NCBI RefSeq assembly: GCF_040954835.1
Contig: NC_090723.1
Span: forward strand, 7,574,001-7,638,000
Source of the DNA: Lepisosteus oculatus
Taxonomy: Eukaryota > Chordata > Actinopteri > Semionotiformes > Lepisosteidae
DNA length: 64,000 bases
Direction of reading: 5' to 3'
Shown here: one piece after another, positions 25,301 to 40,300 of the stretch
Position numbering within the stretch: the stretch's first letter is position 1
Layout of the letters: the number at the start of each line of letters is the position of its first letter
Notes under the pieces: model-generated
Seen by the model: only the letters and a program-made list of their open reading frames with translations
Databases searched by the model: none
Told to the model about the DNA's origin: nothing
Position numbers and translations under genes: made by a program

Positions 25301-28300
25301 ATCCCACCGCACATCGACGCACGCCCCAGCAACAGCAGAGAAAGTTTTTAATTCGTGCACAGCTCTCTTTTCTATTTTTAATCCTGCTGAAATGAAAGAT
25401 GAAATACCGTAACTCTGATATCATGAAAGTTAAGCCATATGCAACACAAAAGACCCTCCCTGTTATTGCTTACACAGTCGCCTGTGAAGACCCAACTCAA
25501 AGAGACAGGAAAGGGGCAGACTCTGCTGAGCTGAACATTGTCCAGGATAATGAGCCCTGTGGCCAGTGTCTCGCCTGCCCAGCTGAATGCCTGGGGACTA
25601 CTACAGAGACTGTTGTCTTTCAATGAGCCCAGTAAGACAGTGGCTGAATGTCTTACAGCTAGAGATTGTCCCCAGTACAGATTTCGAAACAAACGATGGA
25701 ACGCTAATTACATTTTAATATTAAGCATCCATCCTCATGGTTGTTTTTCCTGTCTGTTCTCACTACACATCTGACACATTAACATTTTGCTTTGCTTTAG
25801 GGGGGAAAAAAAGCAAAACAAATGGCAAAATGCTGTCAGAGAACACAAGTCTTTAAAGTATGGATTTTTGATTCGGAAGCCCAAACCGAATTTCTGCTTG
25901 CATTCTTCTAAGGTTAGAGAGTTCAGCATTGTGAGTTACTGTAACAGATCTTTTCCCCGTGGTAATGAACTTAGTTTTACATTTCTTTTCCATTCAACAG
26001 AAAAAAAGTCTCTTTTTGCTGTGCACAGCAGCTGTGGCCTAATATTTTTAATATAGCTTAGGCACTGATGGTGCCTATTCAAGTTCGTCATCCCAGCCAT
26101 CTACAAGTATACAGTGGAACGAAATATCGTTCCTATTGGTCCACTGTGCACATAGAGACAGGACAGACCAGACACTGACAAAGCCATTGTAGACACGATA
26201 CACATAGTGCAAAGTTCAGATCCTGCAAATTACAAGGCTTACAACACACTGGGGGGGATTCAAAACATGTTTCTAGAATTGGAACACAATTGTGCACACA
26301 ATTATGTTTAAACCTTTGTAAAGGATAGTCTGTGCCCCTGACCTGCCTTACCGTAAAGGTAACATTCTGTATCTAAACAATTTCGAAATAAAAAAAGCCA
26401 CTCTTTCTGCAAGACAAAGCTAACAACGTGTTCGCATCGGTGTGTTTCCAAATTTATCAAGTGATTTGCCTGCAGGTTATTTTTGATTAATGCAAGATGG
26501 TTTGGTGCTCTGAACAGGCTGTCAGAAGTTGCCTTCCGGTAGAGCACAGGGTGAGGAAATGCAAGACTACAGCAGCTACAAACCATACCAGCACATCAAC
26601 AGATCAGGCCCTGAGACTAAAACGGACTGAAGTGCTCGGTCTACTGTTATACCGACGAGAACTGTCCGGTTCTCCTTACACAAAACTGTAAAGCAAGCCA
26701 ATGGTGAACAGAAGAGCATCGACACCTTGCAGCGTGCATTATTTAATAAGACCATGAATCCTCACACTGGGCGTTTCCAAATGTTTTGAATTATTTGTCC
26801 ATTTTACCCATCGTTTGTGCTGATTCACAGAGCAGGCTGAGAGATATTCATTGCTCAAGGGCACAGCTGCTTTCCCCAACCCAGGATTTGAACCTGCAAC
26901 CTTTTATAGTTATGAGTACAGTGCCCTGGCCTCTAATCCACACCGCTGCCTATAGAACAGCTCACCGTTACATCTTTGACAGCATTTATGGCCTAGCCAT
27001 CGCTGTTTAAATTGTGTTGCTGGGGACAGGCTGAATCTGTGAGGTTGTACGTGGGATTGCAAATGCAGCCAACCAGCCACACAGACACAGTTAGTTTTCT
27101 TTACTAGCACTTTCTAGGATGGGAAGATTAACTTAGGAAGAGATAGGCACCGTTCAACATACGGTAAGTGTTACATTTGCATAATTGAAAATATGGGCTG
27201 TCAACAAAAAACAACTCGCCACCACATTTTGTGCAGTAGCATCAATACGTTCCGATAAGAGGAGGCTCAGGTTAATTGTGCTGAACAAACACCAACAAAG
27301 AAGACAACAAGAGAACAAAGCAGTTCTCTCTGTTGCAATACCCAGAACTGTTACTTCATACAAGGCTCTTGTATGCTGTTGCTTTTTTTTTTTACAAACC
27401 TCCTCTGTACCTGTGTTTATCACAGTGGGCATTGTGGGAGTTTTCACAGCTGTGGCTGCTTGACGAAAGGCTCACAACAAGTGTGGAAATGAGTGAGTTA
27501 GACACAGAGGGTTTGCTGCTGCTGACACTGAAGAGGTAAACATCGTGAGAATCATCAGTAAAGAGTAAACAGAACAGAACTCTCTGTGCAAAGAAGCAGA
27601 ATTGAAGCTACTGGTTTTGCATCTTAAAACAGAATAACCTTCAATGGGGACACAACAGGATACAGGCCACCAGTCTGCTTCACAAAGGACATTTTGGAGA
27701 CACTGATTAATCTAGACGACATGTCTTCGGAGCTTGGGTGGAAACAAAAGAGCTTTGCGAAAACCCATGTGGCCACGAGGAGACCATGCAGACTCCACAC
27801 AGAAGACCTCCCAAGGCAGAATCGAACCCAAGACTCAGAAGCTGCAAAGCAGCCCCTCTAACTGCAACACCAACACTGCGCTACCCACCCCTGGCTCATT
27901 CTCAGCTATTCTGTCAAAAAAGAAATCGTTTTAATTTCGTAAGTAATTTCTAACGGTGAATAGCCTTCCTTCTTGGAATGCATTCATTTTCGGAATATTA
28001 GACTGGGCCAGAGATTTAAAAATATTTATTGTTTTAATTTTGTGTAATCACCTTTGACTGCATAGCTGTTTAGCGACTAAATGCCTTGTTCTTCTGGTAA
28101 ACTGAGAAACATGATTTCAAAAGTTTTCGTTTGCTTTTCGCTGTAAGAGCTGAGAATAAAGTTGAAGAACAGACTGAATACTAAATATTTATGCTCATTC
28201 AGATGCAATTCAAACTAGGCTTTTACTAATATCACACCTCATGAAGGCTCATTCATTTCTAAGTAACTGCCAGGAAGAACATTCCCATTATGATTCAAGG

Positions 28301-31300
28301 AATTAAAAAGCTTTTCCTGTCTGATATCTGATGCTAGAATTGTGTATTCCTCCTTTTTTGCTTAATAGGAACAGGGTCAAATAAAAGTCACAGAATTCAA
28401 GGGGGACAGAGCCATCTTTAACGTCAAACACTCAAGAATAAGCTCTACATAAAACACACAATAATACCACTTGAACACGAAAGAGAAGTAAAAAGATCCT
28501 TCATGTTGGTAATGTTCACACACCAATTTTGTCGAGTAACGGCTCGACAACTTGAAAAGTGAAACCGCGAGAGACAACTTTAGTCGAAACATTCGACGAG
28601 AAAAGAACAGTGCCGAAGTTTTTCTCTCTAACTACCTGACAAACTTTGGGATGGAATCGTTGTTCTGAGCATTAGCATTCGGTTAACCTTTCCCAAGTAG
28701 TCTTAAGACAAAGCTGTGCTGTTGAAGTCAGTTCCTGGGTAGTGTGAGAATCAACCTACCTCAGTGGACAATGACAGAGACCTGGATCTGTGCCTGAAGA
28801 CCCTGTGAGCCATTGTTATCATATCAACCATGTTAATCCAACAGGACAGAAAAATATTTCACGAGGGCAGCATCGCTGTGCAGGACTCAACTCCACAACA
28901 CCCTGACCACACTACCGCTCAGCGAGACACGGTGGAGGAACAGCCCGCACCAATGAGAGGCACCGCCGCTGATAAACAAAAAAAAGAGAACTGCCTATAT
29001 ACAGAGAGAGAGAAAACAAGAGAGTGAAAGAGAGAGAGAGAGAGGATGGGTCATGGCACTTCAACCACTTCCTGTCAGCTAGCAAAAAGGAAGTGTAGGC
29101 ATGGAAACCAATATAATGATGCAAAGCCATTTGCCCAGATTGCAAAGTATTTCGCACAGGGACTGGGTCAGAAAGCAACTTTCTCTTCTGCCATTAAAAA
29201 TGAACAAAACTCAATAAGGATCAAATCTTTAAAGTGACATAAAACAGCTCTGTAAAATAATGAAACAGCTGTGTTTTACTCAATACCATCGTCTTCTAAG
29301 GGTGAGCAGCTGTCCTGGGATTCTCTCTCTCTCGGTCTCTCAAACACAGGAGGGGAACAGCAGCTCGTACGCCTTTATTTAGGGGTTTAAAAGGAAGGAA
29401 TATTGTCAACTGATCTAAAACGAAGCTACAGAAAGCAGCACTACCACTTTGCATCCTGATCCCATCAAATCCAAGATGCTAAGCAAGGTTGGGCCTGGGC
29501 AATACTGGGGTTTGAGACCTCTTAGGAAGCTGCTGAAAGTGGTGTTGGTAGACCAGTAGGTGGTGCTGTTCTACATAGACAAGATTTTCTAAACTAAAAC
29601 AGTAATAGGCAACATTGTACACTGGATAATGTAGACTGTGCTGTACATTAGATACTTTGTGGTAAAAGTGAGAATTTAAGTGATCTGTTGTACAGAGGAG
29701 CTGCTGGTGTATTAAGCTGGGTTCTGCATTTCAGTGATAGGAGATAATCAGGGCGAGGTTGTGAGAGGCTGCATTAAACAATAAAAATATGATCCTTTCT
29801 CTCCTGCTGAATCCCCCATCAAAGTATGGGTGTTTATTTATTTTTCAGCCTTTTCAGCACAAAGAGTAAAGCAATGGAGGAGGAATAAGACAGTCATGGA
29901 GAACCGAGCAGCAGGGAAGAGGTCAGAAAGGGTAAGAGACGGACGATTTAAACCCTGACCTTCACACAGGATCTTCAAAGAGGGCCACGACGCCAAGCCT
30001 GTCTGCTCCTCTCTCTCTCCACACCCCTTTTTTCAGTGTGACAGCCTCCTCCACCACAGCGCGCAGAGGAAGTGCTCTGTATTGTCACTTCTCTTCCTCT
30101 TTTGGGAGGCTAGAAACCAGCCCTGTTCCTTTTCTTTGCAAAACGAAAACCGAAAAGGCGCAAAGCCCAGCGGTTGAAGCCCACCCCCCACCTCCCCAGA
30201 GCTCCTGGCCACACTCAGTGAAAGAGGAGGTGCTGGGGTTGAGGGCTGTGGCGCATTTTTGAAACAGATTTGAAAACCAAACTCCCACCAAGCAGAGCCT
30301 TCATTAATTCACTAATTGAGTTGGGTGCCAGCCTGTGAGATTATAAAATGAGGATTTTCTTTAAAAAAAGAGAGAGCACTGCAAACCTTACAGCATGGGA
30401 AAAGCTAACAGCACCCTGAATCACGGTTTTAGTACATAAGAAGCCTGACTGTTCAATGTTGAGAGTATAAAGACATTACACACGTTGGGAGGACATTAAG
30501 TCCGTTTTGTCCGATTGCCTTCTGGTAGTTTAATGATTTAACAATCCCATGAATGTTTCTTCGGAGCAGAATGCAAATTGAAGCCACACTGAGGCTGTGA
30601 ATTTTACCCTCAGTGACAAAGTACAGAGGCTAACACAGTGGTAAGCACTGCTGCCTCAAAGCACTGGGGCCCCGAGCTTAATTCCTGGTGTTCTATCTGT
30701 GTGGAGTTTGCATGTTCTCCCCATTTTCACCAAGGTTTTTCCCCACAGTTCAAAGACATGGTGGTTGGTTAATTGGCTTCTAAGAAAACTGGCCCCGAGG
30801 AGAGTATGTGTGGGTGTCTGTGTCTGTGTGTCCCCTGTGATGGACTGGTGTCCTGTCCAGGGTGTATTCTGCCTCGCACCCACTGCTTGCTGGGATAGGC
30901 TCCAGCTCCCCTGCAACCCTGTACAGGATAAAGTGGTTTAGAACATGACCGTAGGGATGAGAATGAACACTGATTTGTGGTACTCCTCTGTTTCTAGTGA
31001 GACTCAGCGAGAACAGCTTTGTTTTTAATATACTGTAAAACCAGTTTGTCATGGAAAAGTGCAAATTCTTTGCCTTAATTAAAAATAAAAAAACACTAAA
31101 AAGAACTGTAATAATCTCTTTAAAATTGCCCCTAATCCGGCAATCAGCAAGAATCAAGCATTTCTGCTCGGTCAGCTTGAGCAGGACTCTCTGTGACAAA
31201 ATGAACTAAGGGCGTTGCACCGCGACATGACGTTAGTGCGTTGAATATCACAAACTCCCCTCAGCTTCAAGCCCAGTGCACACTGACTTGTTCACTGCAG

Positions 31301-34300
31301 ACAAGAGAGGGCATGTCAAGGAGCTGGAAAACTGGTTCTGTTTTGCAACACCTCCCAGCAAGCAGCTTTGTTATTCAAATATTCCTCGTGACGGATTTCA
31401 AAAAAGAAAAAAACTTGTTTGTATGATCAGCAGGGAGATACAAATGACCAACATGAATGAAACGGTATCAATGCCATGCAGAAATATATCTGCTGCTGAA
31501 TAAAGGTTCAATTCTTCCCCCCCCAATGACGCCCAGCAACCAGCCACCCCTATAAAACACACAGCAGATCAATAAAGCAATGAGAGATGTTCAACAAAGA
31601 GCTGGGAAGCCAGCACAAGCAAAGAAAAAAATAAAGAATCCAGTCCCTTAGATTTTACTCCCTTGTGCTACTGTATGCCTGGATTTCAGCCGAGTGGAGC
31701 TCAGTTAAGGATCCAAGTAAAAAACTCAGCTCAAAAACTGAGCAGGGTTGCAGGCCAAAAAGCAAACCCATAATGATCTGGGCTTAACACTAGTGACATG
31801 CCATTGAAAACCTTATCCTTAATTACTAAAGTAATTGTCAGCACTTGGATCAAGTAAGTCCACACAACGACACGAGAGAAATATTGGTTGGACTTCAGTC
31901 CTTCCCCAGCCTGGATTAGGAGAGACTCAGTGAACTACACCTGCTCTGGCTGTAGCTTTATAAATAACCGCCATCCACAAAACAACCAACTAAAAAAGGG
32001 AAGGAGATTTGGTTTCAGATTCAATAACGTTCACATCAAGCCCTGCAAAGATTGGGGGTTAAACCGTTCTGGTTTAAGTTCATCATCCGCAGCCAAGTGT
32101 GCGAAAAGACTGCAAATCCCCTGCTACTTTTGTCATTGAACCAGCATCCTTCAATGGGGTGGCCATCTGCCGTTTTCATCACACTGGATGGAGAGACAGG
32201 CAGGAAAGTCTAGGAAGAATCTGCAATGTTTTTAAATATCCTGGATTAATTTATCAAGCTTTATCAGTCTAGTGTCATATGCTTTGTGTGCAGTCTGATG
32301 TTTTAACACTGTATTACATCACAGGTCTTATCCCTGGTCCTGGAGAGCCCCAATACAGCAGGTTTTACAGAGAGCCTTTAAATCTCCACTTTCCAAAGGC
32401 CTAGAACAATGTCACAATGATCAATTAAACATTGAAACGCTGACTAATGGATCAGCTACTTAAACAGGTGCCCCTAATGGTTGGATAACTGTCGATTTAC
32501 CTGTCATTTCCTAGAATCAGGAGTGGATTTGGGCTTTCAGGTACTGGGTCTGGAGGCCCATACTGTAGATCATAAAAAAAATAGCTGGTGTTGGTCTCAG
32601 AGTGGCTCTCCCAGTAAAGACATTCACTCAGTGCACCAGCTGAAATTATTAGTTCATTATAATGGAGATTAGCTGGTTAGAGCTTCTCTCTGCTTTGTAG
32701 CAAACAGTGTCTCCCGTCACTCTTGGTAGGGTTAATAGTGATTATGATAGAGGCGAATCAAAGGTAAAATCTCTCTTCCACAAGTAGGAGAATTCCGAGT
32801 CTCTTTCCTGTGCATTCAATTGTCTCCTCTCTTGCTCTGAAACTTGCCCTGCCAAGGCAGTCCCCCATGATGCAAGGCTCTTCCTAGTTGCACATTAAAG
32901 GAAAGCAGGTTTTGCTTAGATTGGCATGCCTGTGAGTGAGCAGTGTGGGAGTGTGTGGAGTTTCTAGCTCTCTAACAGCAAACACAGACCTCTTTTCAAA
33001 TGAATGTGACAGAAGTCACAGTCCCAGCTTCTTCCCTTTTTTTCTGTGTCACCTTAGCAAAACCGAGAGTATGCATTTGAATGTCATCGGTGAATTTATC
33101 AGATGAAAGATGATCTGAATCCTGCGGTGTTATTTGTTTTTCTTTTTTCAGGGAAGTGCTTTGTCCAGCCTGACCCTTTAAACATCCAAGGATTTGCAGA
33201 AATATCAAGGGCAGTGGGAGATCAATATTGCTGATGGCCTTTACTAAGCAATTCTGTGCGATCTGGCGTTGCTGCTCTGTTGGCGCTGTGAGAGAGACAC
33301 CTGCAATCCCATGTGTCCACTTGGGAAAAGATGAAATAAATGAATCTGATGCTGAAGACGGTCTCACTCAGAAAGCGTCTAACTCAGGAAACAGAGCTGC
33401 TGCAGAACTGGAGCGAGAAAATCACCTTTCGATCCCCACCAGAGCTAATTGTGTGACACATTAAGGACCTGCAACTGCAGATCAAAACGGAAACAAGACT
33501 GAAAAACACTTTGAAGGTCATTTCTGATGCTAAACAACATGACTTCTCTCATGCACCGGACACATGTTTTTTTCCTGCGATTTGGAATCGTTCCGCCTTG
33601 GTTTTTTTTCCTCACGGCTTCCCGGAAATCCTGGAATTGCCCCCTGCAAACTAACTCCGCTCCAAAGCCACAACCTCTGCAGCTGCCCGAGTTCCATGCT
33701 GACTTCAGTATGTGCACACTGCAAGAGGCACATACGCCACAGAAGGGCTATTATTGAACACAGAAGTAACATGGCTCTTATTGACAGCTTCATCAACTTA
33801 GAGGTGCTGGCCAAGTCACGAGAGAACAGTGTGTTCAATGGAAACTCAAGCATGCTAAGTCTGACTCCAGTTAAGTGCCAGTACATCTCCCTGGGCATCC
33901 AGTTCACGGCTGTCCAATAATTCTTCCCATTTTCAACATATGGATAATAATAATCCTTATACTCACATAGCGTTTTTCTGGATACTCCTCTCAGAAAGCG
34001 CTTCACAGGTAATGGGGATTCCCCTCCACCACCACCAGTGTGTAGCCCCCACTGGATGATGTGATGGCAGCCAGAGTGCTCCAGTACACTCCCCACACAC
34101 CAGCTCTCAGGGCGGAAGAGAACAGAGTGATGAAGCCAGTTTAAAGATGGGGATTATTAAGAAGACTTGATTGGTAAGGGCCAAAGGAGAAATTTGACCA
34201 GGACACTGGGGTTACACCCCTACTCCTTCTGAGAAATACTGTGGGATTTTTAATGACCACAGAGAGTCAAGACCTCGGAGTTTCATCTCATTCGAAGGAC

Positions 34301-37300
34301 GGCACCATTTTTATAGCACGGTCCCGTCACTATATTGGGGCCCACACAGACTGCAGGGTGAGCACCCCCTACTGGTTCCACTAACACCTCTTCCAGCAGC
34401 AACCTTAGCTTTCCCAGGAGGTCTCCCATCCAGGTACTGGCCAGGCTCACACCTGCTGAGCTTCTGTGGGCTGCCAGCTGGGAGTTGCAGGGTGATAGAG
34501 CTGCTAGCATATAAGACTTATACAGCCAGGTCTGCATGCCCATCTTTGATAGTTGAGTTCCTTCAGAATACTTTTTACCCTGTCTGAATACTCTAACCAT
34601 AATACAGTACATAGCTTAATGCCTTAATGCCTCTCATCTCTCCTAATAAAGTTCAGAGAAAGCAGGAATGTACCAGTGTGTGAAAAACAGAGCTCCGTAA
34701 TTACTTTTTTGCTGATGTGACATATTAAGAGCTTCAACTTTCCAAATGTACTTAATGAAAGAGCTCAACATCACAAACCTAGGTGGAGTCAGACAGATTT
34801 TTTGTTCTCTTCAGAACGACACCTCCAATCAACACAAACCTATAGGTGTACTGCAAAATGTCGTAAAGAAATATAACAGCAACATGCAGGAGGAAAGTTT
34901 TACCATGTTATGCAACATTGTTTAAATTAGGGAACACCAAGTATGACTTCCTTAAATTTTCATGTGCGTGAATTTGTAGGTTTGAGATACTTTCATCAAA
35001 AACCACAATACTTGTTAATAAATTCTTTTAAAAAACCACCAGGACACGAAAAAGGAACTGAACTTTGAAGCAAAACATGAATTACACTGGGCAGAAAACG
35101 GTTCATGTTGCACAGTCTGACTAACATCGCCTTGAGGGTCAAAGGGGTTCTGCTGTTTTCCTACCATCTGAGCTATAAAGACCTTATTCACATTAATTGA
35201 TCCAACTGATTATTTTTCCAGGACTTTTGAAGTGATCAAAAGATCTTTAAAATACACATACAAAGCTTTATCTTAACAGAGCTACAGGTGTCCAGTCATG
35301 AACTGGAATTAAGAAGCTAAACCATCCTGAGACAATGGACGATTTTGTTTTCACAGGCTGGCGAAGCTGGACTTGGAAAAATACATTTTATTGCTCAGGG
35401 TTCGAGAAAGAAAGAAACATGTTTATTTATTTAATGCAATACAGGGTATTAAAAAAAGTAAAACTCTGTTCTCATAAAAGCAGCACTGTTCAAGAGATCC
35501 CAAACTGGAGTTTTCCTAAAATTAAGCACCAGGGAAAATGCATCAAGAAAATGGTGAAATAACATCAGTGCAAAATCTGATGGTTCAATCAGCTAGCAGT
35601 TAAGATATCTGTGATCACGGTCTTGTAATAAACAGATGTGTGAGCCTGTCAACTTCTCTAATGCCCACAACTGTCCCAACACTATAATATTATCCAATGT
35701 TTTGTCAATATGATACCACTGTGCTTTGACAACGTCATGTCCCTGAAATCCTTTCAAACAAAGAGTTTCCCCAAGCAATACAAAACAAAGACCCTGATAC
35801 CTCCTTTATGCACTTGTCCTTCTTTCCAAACAGAGCTTATCACACCCTATGTTACTGCTCCACTACATAAATCACACATCATGAAAGACAGGCAGTGCAT
35901 CATCTCAGAACAGCCGAGCATACATTCATTCAAAACAAGGCATGATGAATACAGCTTCTCCCAAAAGCAGTAATTAGATTAAAATATTGGTAATCAAGCA
36001 AGATGTAGCAAAATGGTTTTAAAACAAACTGGGCCTTTTCAAGGAACAGACAAAAACACAACAGGAGATGTCTGCTCACCTTTCACTTTCCCACAGGTTC
36101 ATTATTTTCCCCCACACAGCTCAGACTAACAAGGGGTATCGAGTGGCTTCTACAGGACACATGTACACGGCACTCACAAAGGACAGTAAGGTACCTCCCA
36201 GTCAGAATAAGGGAGAACTCTGTCTCCGGTTCTCTGCTCAAAGTCAGTTTGAGCACACGCAAAAACAAAAGAAGACACATGGATTCTACCCTAACCACCA
36301 TAGCCTGGCAATACAGTTAAGTGTTTCTGTTGAACAAAATGTACTTTCAAAACACAACCCAAACTCCTAAAGTATCTCTTTAAGGCTTGTGGATAACAAG
36401 ACCCCTAATGATCAAGAGACGCCTGAAGTCTGACGTCTTTTCAGTGCAATATTTGTCAAATATTATATCATACTAATATGAAGGAATTAGTCAGATATCA
36501 ATCTGAGCAAGATCCAGACACTGGTATTGGGGATATTGGTATAGATAATCTAGCAACTAAAAAACAGGAATAGTTCAAGTAGGGAGCTGAGTCAGCATGC
36601 GTAGGCTGCAAAGGTTTATTCCAGGCTGAAAAGAGGAGAAAAGAAACACAATGTTTTTGCTGTGGAGCCTTCTCCGGGTGTGAAGAAGGCTGCATAAATC
36701 CAGAAATAGCTATGCCATGCAGAAAACTTGGAAGGAGAGAGAGAGGGCTGGGAAAAGAATGACTATGTTGTGTGTCACTGCGCACGAAATGCTTGCATTA
36801 TGTCAAGCTTGAAACTGAAAGTCATCCAATAAAAATACCTCTGTGACAGCAAAACACAATTTTCAGTTCCTTATGAGGCAAAACATTGAGATGTCATTGA
36901 TTGTCAGAAATGGTAAGAAGCTTTATCAACATTCATTGGGTCTCATCGAGGGACACCTAGGAGTATCCAATTATGAGACCTGGATGTTATTTAAACAAAT
37001 TAACCCCCCCCACCCCCCCCCGCCCCCCCGCCCCCCCGCCCCCCCGCCAGAAGCCATATCACCCTGTAGCTCTCAACTGGCAGTCCACTGAAGCTCAGCA
37101 GGGTTGAGCCCGGTCAGTACCTGGATGGGAGACTCCTGGGAAGCTATGGTTGCTGCTGGAAGAGGTTAGTGGGACCAGCAGGGGGCGCTCACCCTGCGGT
37201 CTGTGTGGGTCCTAATGCCCAGGTATAGTGGTGGGGACACTATACTGTAGTGGGTGCCGTCTTTCGGATGAGATGTTAAACCGAGGTCCTGACTCTCTGT

Positions 37301-40300
37301 GGTCATTAAAGATCCCCGGACATTTCTCGAGAAGAGTAGGGAGTTATCCCGGTGTCCGGGCTGAATTTCCCCCCTTGGCCTTTACCGTGGCCTCCAAATT
37401 GTCCCCCTGTATGATGGGCTTGCACTGGCCCTGCGATGGACTAGTGTCCTGTCCAGGGTGTACCCTGCCTTGCGCTCGAGGCTCCGGCTTCCCAGTGTCT
37501 TCCAGTGTCTGGGCACTGGAGTCTCTAAGTGCCAACAACAAAAGAACCTGAAAAGGTCTCATGACCGCCTACAGCTACTGCAAAGCATTTTATGGAAAGT
37601 CCAGATTTCATTCTCAGCGCAGTGTTTCCAGTCTCCGCAATGAGGCAGACACCTCTCCTCCAGCAAGTGTCCCTAAAGCCATTAACCTGCCATTCTTCTT
37701 CCAAAGCCTTTCAATATCTGCTACTCAGGTGGGAACCACTGCCTTCTGCAAAGCCACTCAGATAATTCATCTGAGCACAGTAGCCAAGCTGGACCAACTG
37801 CCTGTGCGAGAAGAAGACGGCCAAAAGGCTTCGAATGGTCACGGCTGGACTGCGTGTAGACTGTTTCTCCCAAAACCACACCATTCAACCACGCAAGGAA
37901 AGCTCAGCCTACAACTGTATGTCTTTTACACCCTGAAGGTCTGGATTCCATTTTGCAGTGGAAACTTCTACAATTCTGTCAGCTATTTAGAAGGTGGCTT
38001 TCGGTACTTTGAAATAAAAATAAAACACGCCTCTAATAAGTAATAATTAACTTACGTGCCGTGAGGTCAAAGTTATCCACTTATTAAATGGGCAGAACTT
38101 CTACTTCCTTTATTTATTATATACATCGTTTATTTTACTCCCTGCATGCCCTCCAGAGTGAAGACAATTCTCGGGCGCAATTGATAAGCACGGTTTCATT
38201 GTTTTTATTTTTAGCGTTATCTGACAGATTTCTGCAACCGAATACGCCTCTCAGATCTGGCACAGAAATGTCTACCCTGATTCATTTTCAGTTTCATACT
38301 GCGGCTGTAATATCACAGTTCACTTCCTTGACCTAGGAACATAATTTACCAGTCAAATTATTATTATTTTTTTTCTGGTAGAGAGCGCAGAAAGCAAATC
38401 ACACGAATCGGGAAATGGAAAATAAGCTTCGCAAGTTGACTTTAAACCCGCCCCCCTTCCACCCAAAAAAAAACATCATCAACTGGGGGGGGGGGAGTTT
38501 AAGTAATCGGGTATTTCTCATAACACCAAGTTAATGGGATCTCTAAGTAAAAAAAAGTTTTCTTCATGCAAAAGCAGAATGTGACATAAAACATTAATCA
38601 TGAACTATAAACTTGCGTTTTTTAAACGCATTGCTTTCTGAGGTGCCCTAGGGCAACACCAGGGCTACTAAATCTACCGTCTCCTACACCCTTCTCTCGA
38701 ATCTGTCGTGCTGGGATCTTCTTGAGGAAAAGACTGAAAGGACAGAAGAGTATCCAGCTTACCCTGCCTTTTCCAAACTGGTTCGCGACTGTCTTTTTGT
38801 TTTCTGAAAGCTGTCAAATCGTGCTCGACGCAGCAGTCTCTGTGGCCTGGCCGGGTCCGAGGTTAAAATCCCCAGTTTCTCCGTCGGCTGTGAGGAGCGC
38901 CACCTATCCCGAGTCCTGTCGCTTTCCTGGTGGGTGATCCAGGCCACACCTCTCCCCCAGGTGGAAACCAGGCAGCTTGTGAACCAGGTTTCGACCTCCG
39001 GGAGTGGCTAACAGAGTTCAGGTACTTGTTAACTCTTTTGTTGCCGCTGTCGGTAGAAGATTTAACGGCACACGCAAAAAAACACAAACAGACCTTAACA
39101 CGCGTTTCAAGTCGCGACACAGCGATACGTGCTGCTTCAGCTCCGCACAATTCCACTGCACAGCATTTTTTTTAAAAAAGCGCTCATACCTGTAGCGAGT
39201 GTGGTCGCTAGAGGTATGAGCGAATAAAACATGTGATCGAATAAAACAGAACTACGCTCAAGCTCCAGTGAAAATCGCAATTAAAGAGAAATGCAATATA
39301 ATATTATTCTGGATTTTATAGGAAGTATAATCCCTTTTTAATAATCCTGATAGATAAATTATATAACGTGCAATTTGAGATTCCGTAGAGTGAAATATGC
39401 AATGGGAATAACTGGCGTAACTAAAACAAAGAGTGTGTTTTCCAAGTGGCTTTATAAAATCTATAAAAAGAGAACAAATCTTCAGTTATAGCAGTTAGAT
39501 CGCAGGGCCTGTGGTTCTAGCGTGGGAGAAGGAGTAAAAAACTAAAACAATGCTCAGTGGAAACAGAGCTATCCTATAAAACCTCAAAACATTCTAGTCT
39601 GCAACCTCTGACCCAAACAAGAGAGATGCTGACCTTTTACTGAAACCGATTTGTCTTAAAAAGAGACAGCTATTTAAAAAACGGTACTATTGTCAATTTT
39701 AGCAACATTACAGCTCTGAACAACAATAATTTTAAATGAAGACCTTTGCGTACGAAGGCTGTTTTTAGGAAGTAAATAATCAGGCACGTTTATATTTCTT
39801 TAGTATAAGTGCAAAGTAATTAAAGGGATTTCTCTGCATCATTCTCACTGTTGTCACCCTGTAAGATACCAGTCAGCAGCTCATAGGTGCTCAACCCAAA
39901 GCCACCCATTTCACTATCAATCAATAGGGTACACTGCACTCCTGAACCCAGACCAGAGTTTATCATGCTTTATCAATTCATTAGACATGCAGAAAGGGGT
40001 CATAATGAAAACGCCATTTTACTCATTTTTCCCTGGCCTTTTCTAATACAGTATATAATTCAATTCCGCTGTCGCCACAGCTGGGGGGGGATCGAAGTCT
40101 GCCGTTCGAGATCAAACGGGAAGGGCGATGTCTGTGCCTCCCAGGAAGCTGCACCGCCTCTCCTTTGTAAATATGGGAGGCGCTGGGAAGTGGCACGCAC
40201 AGCCTGGGAGCGAAGGCCGAGGAAGATTACATCTTGCTGTCCCATCATGCATCTGCTGTGGCCTGTGGGGCCTGTTTTACCCCCAGCCTTGCACCCTTGT

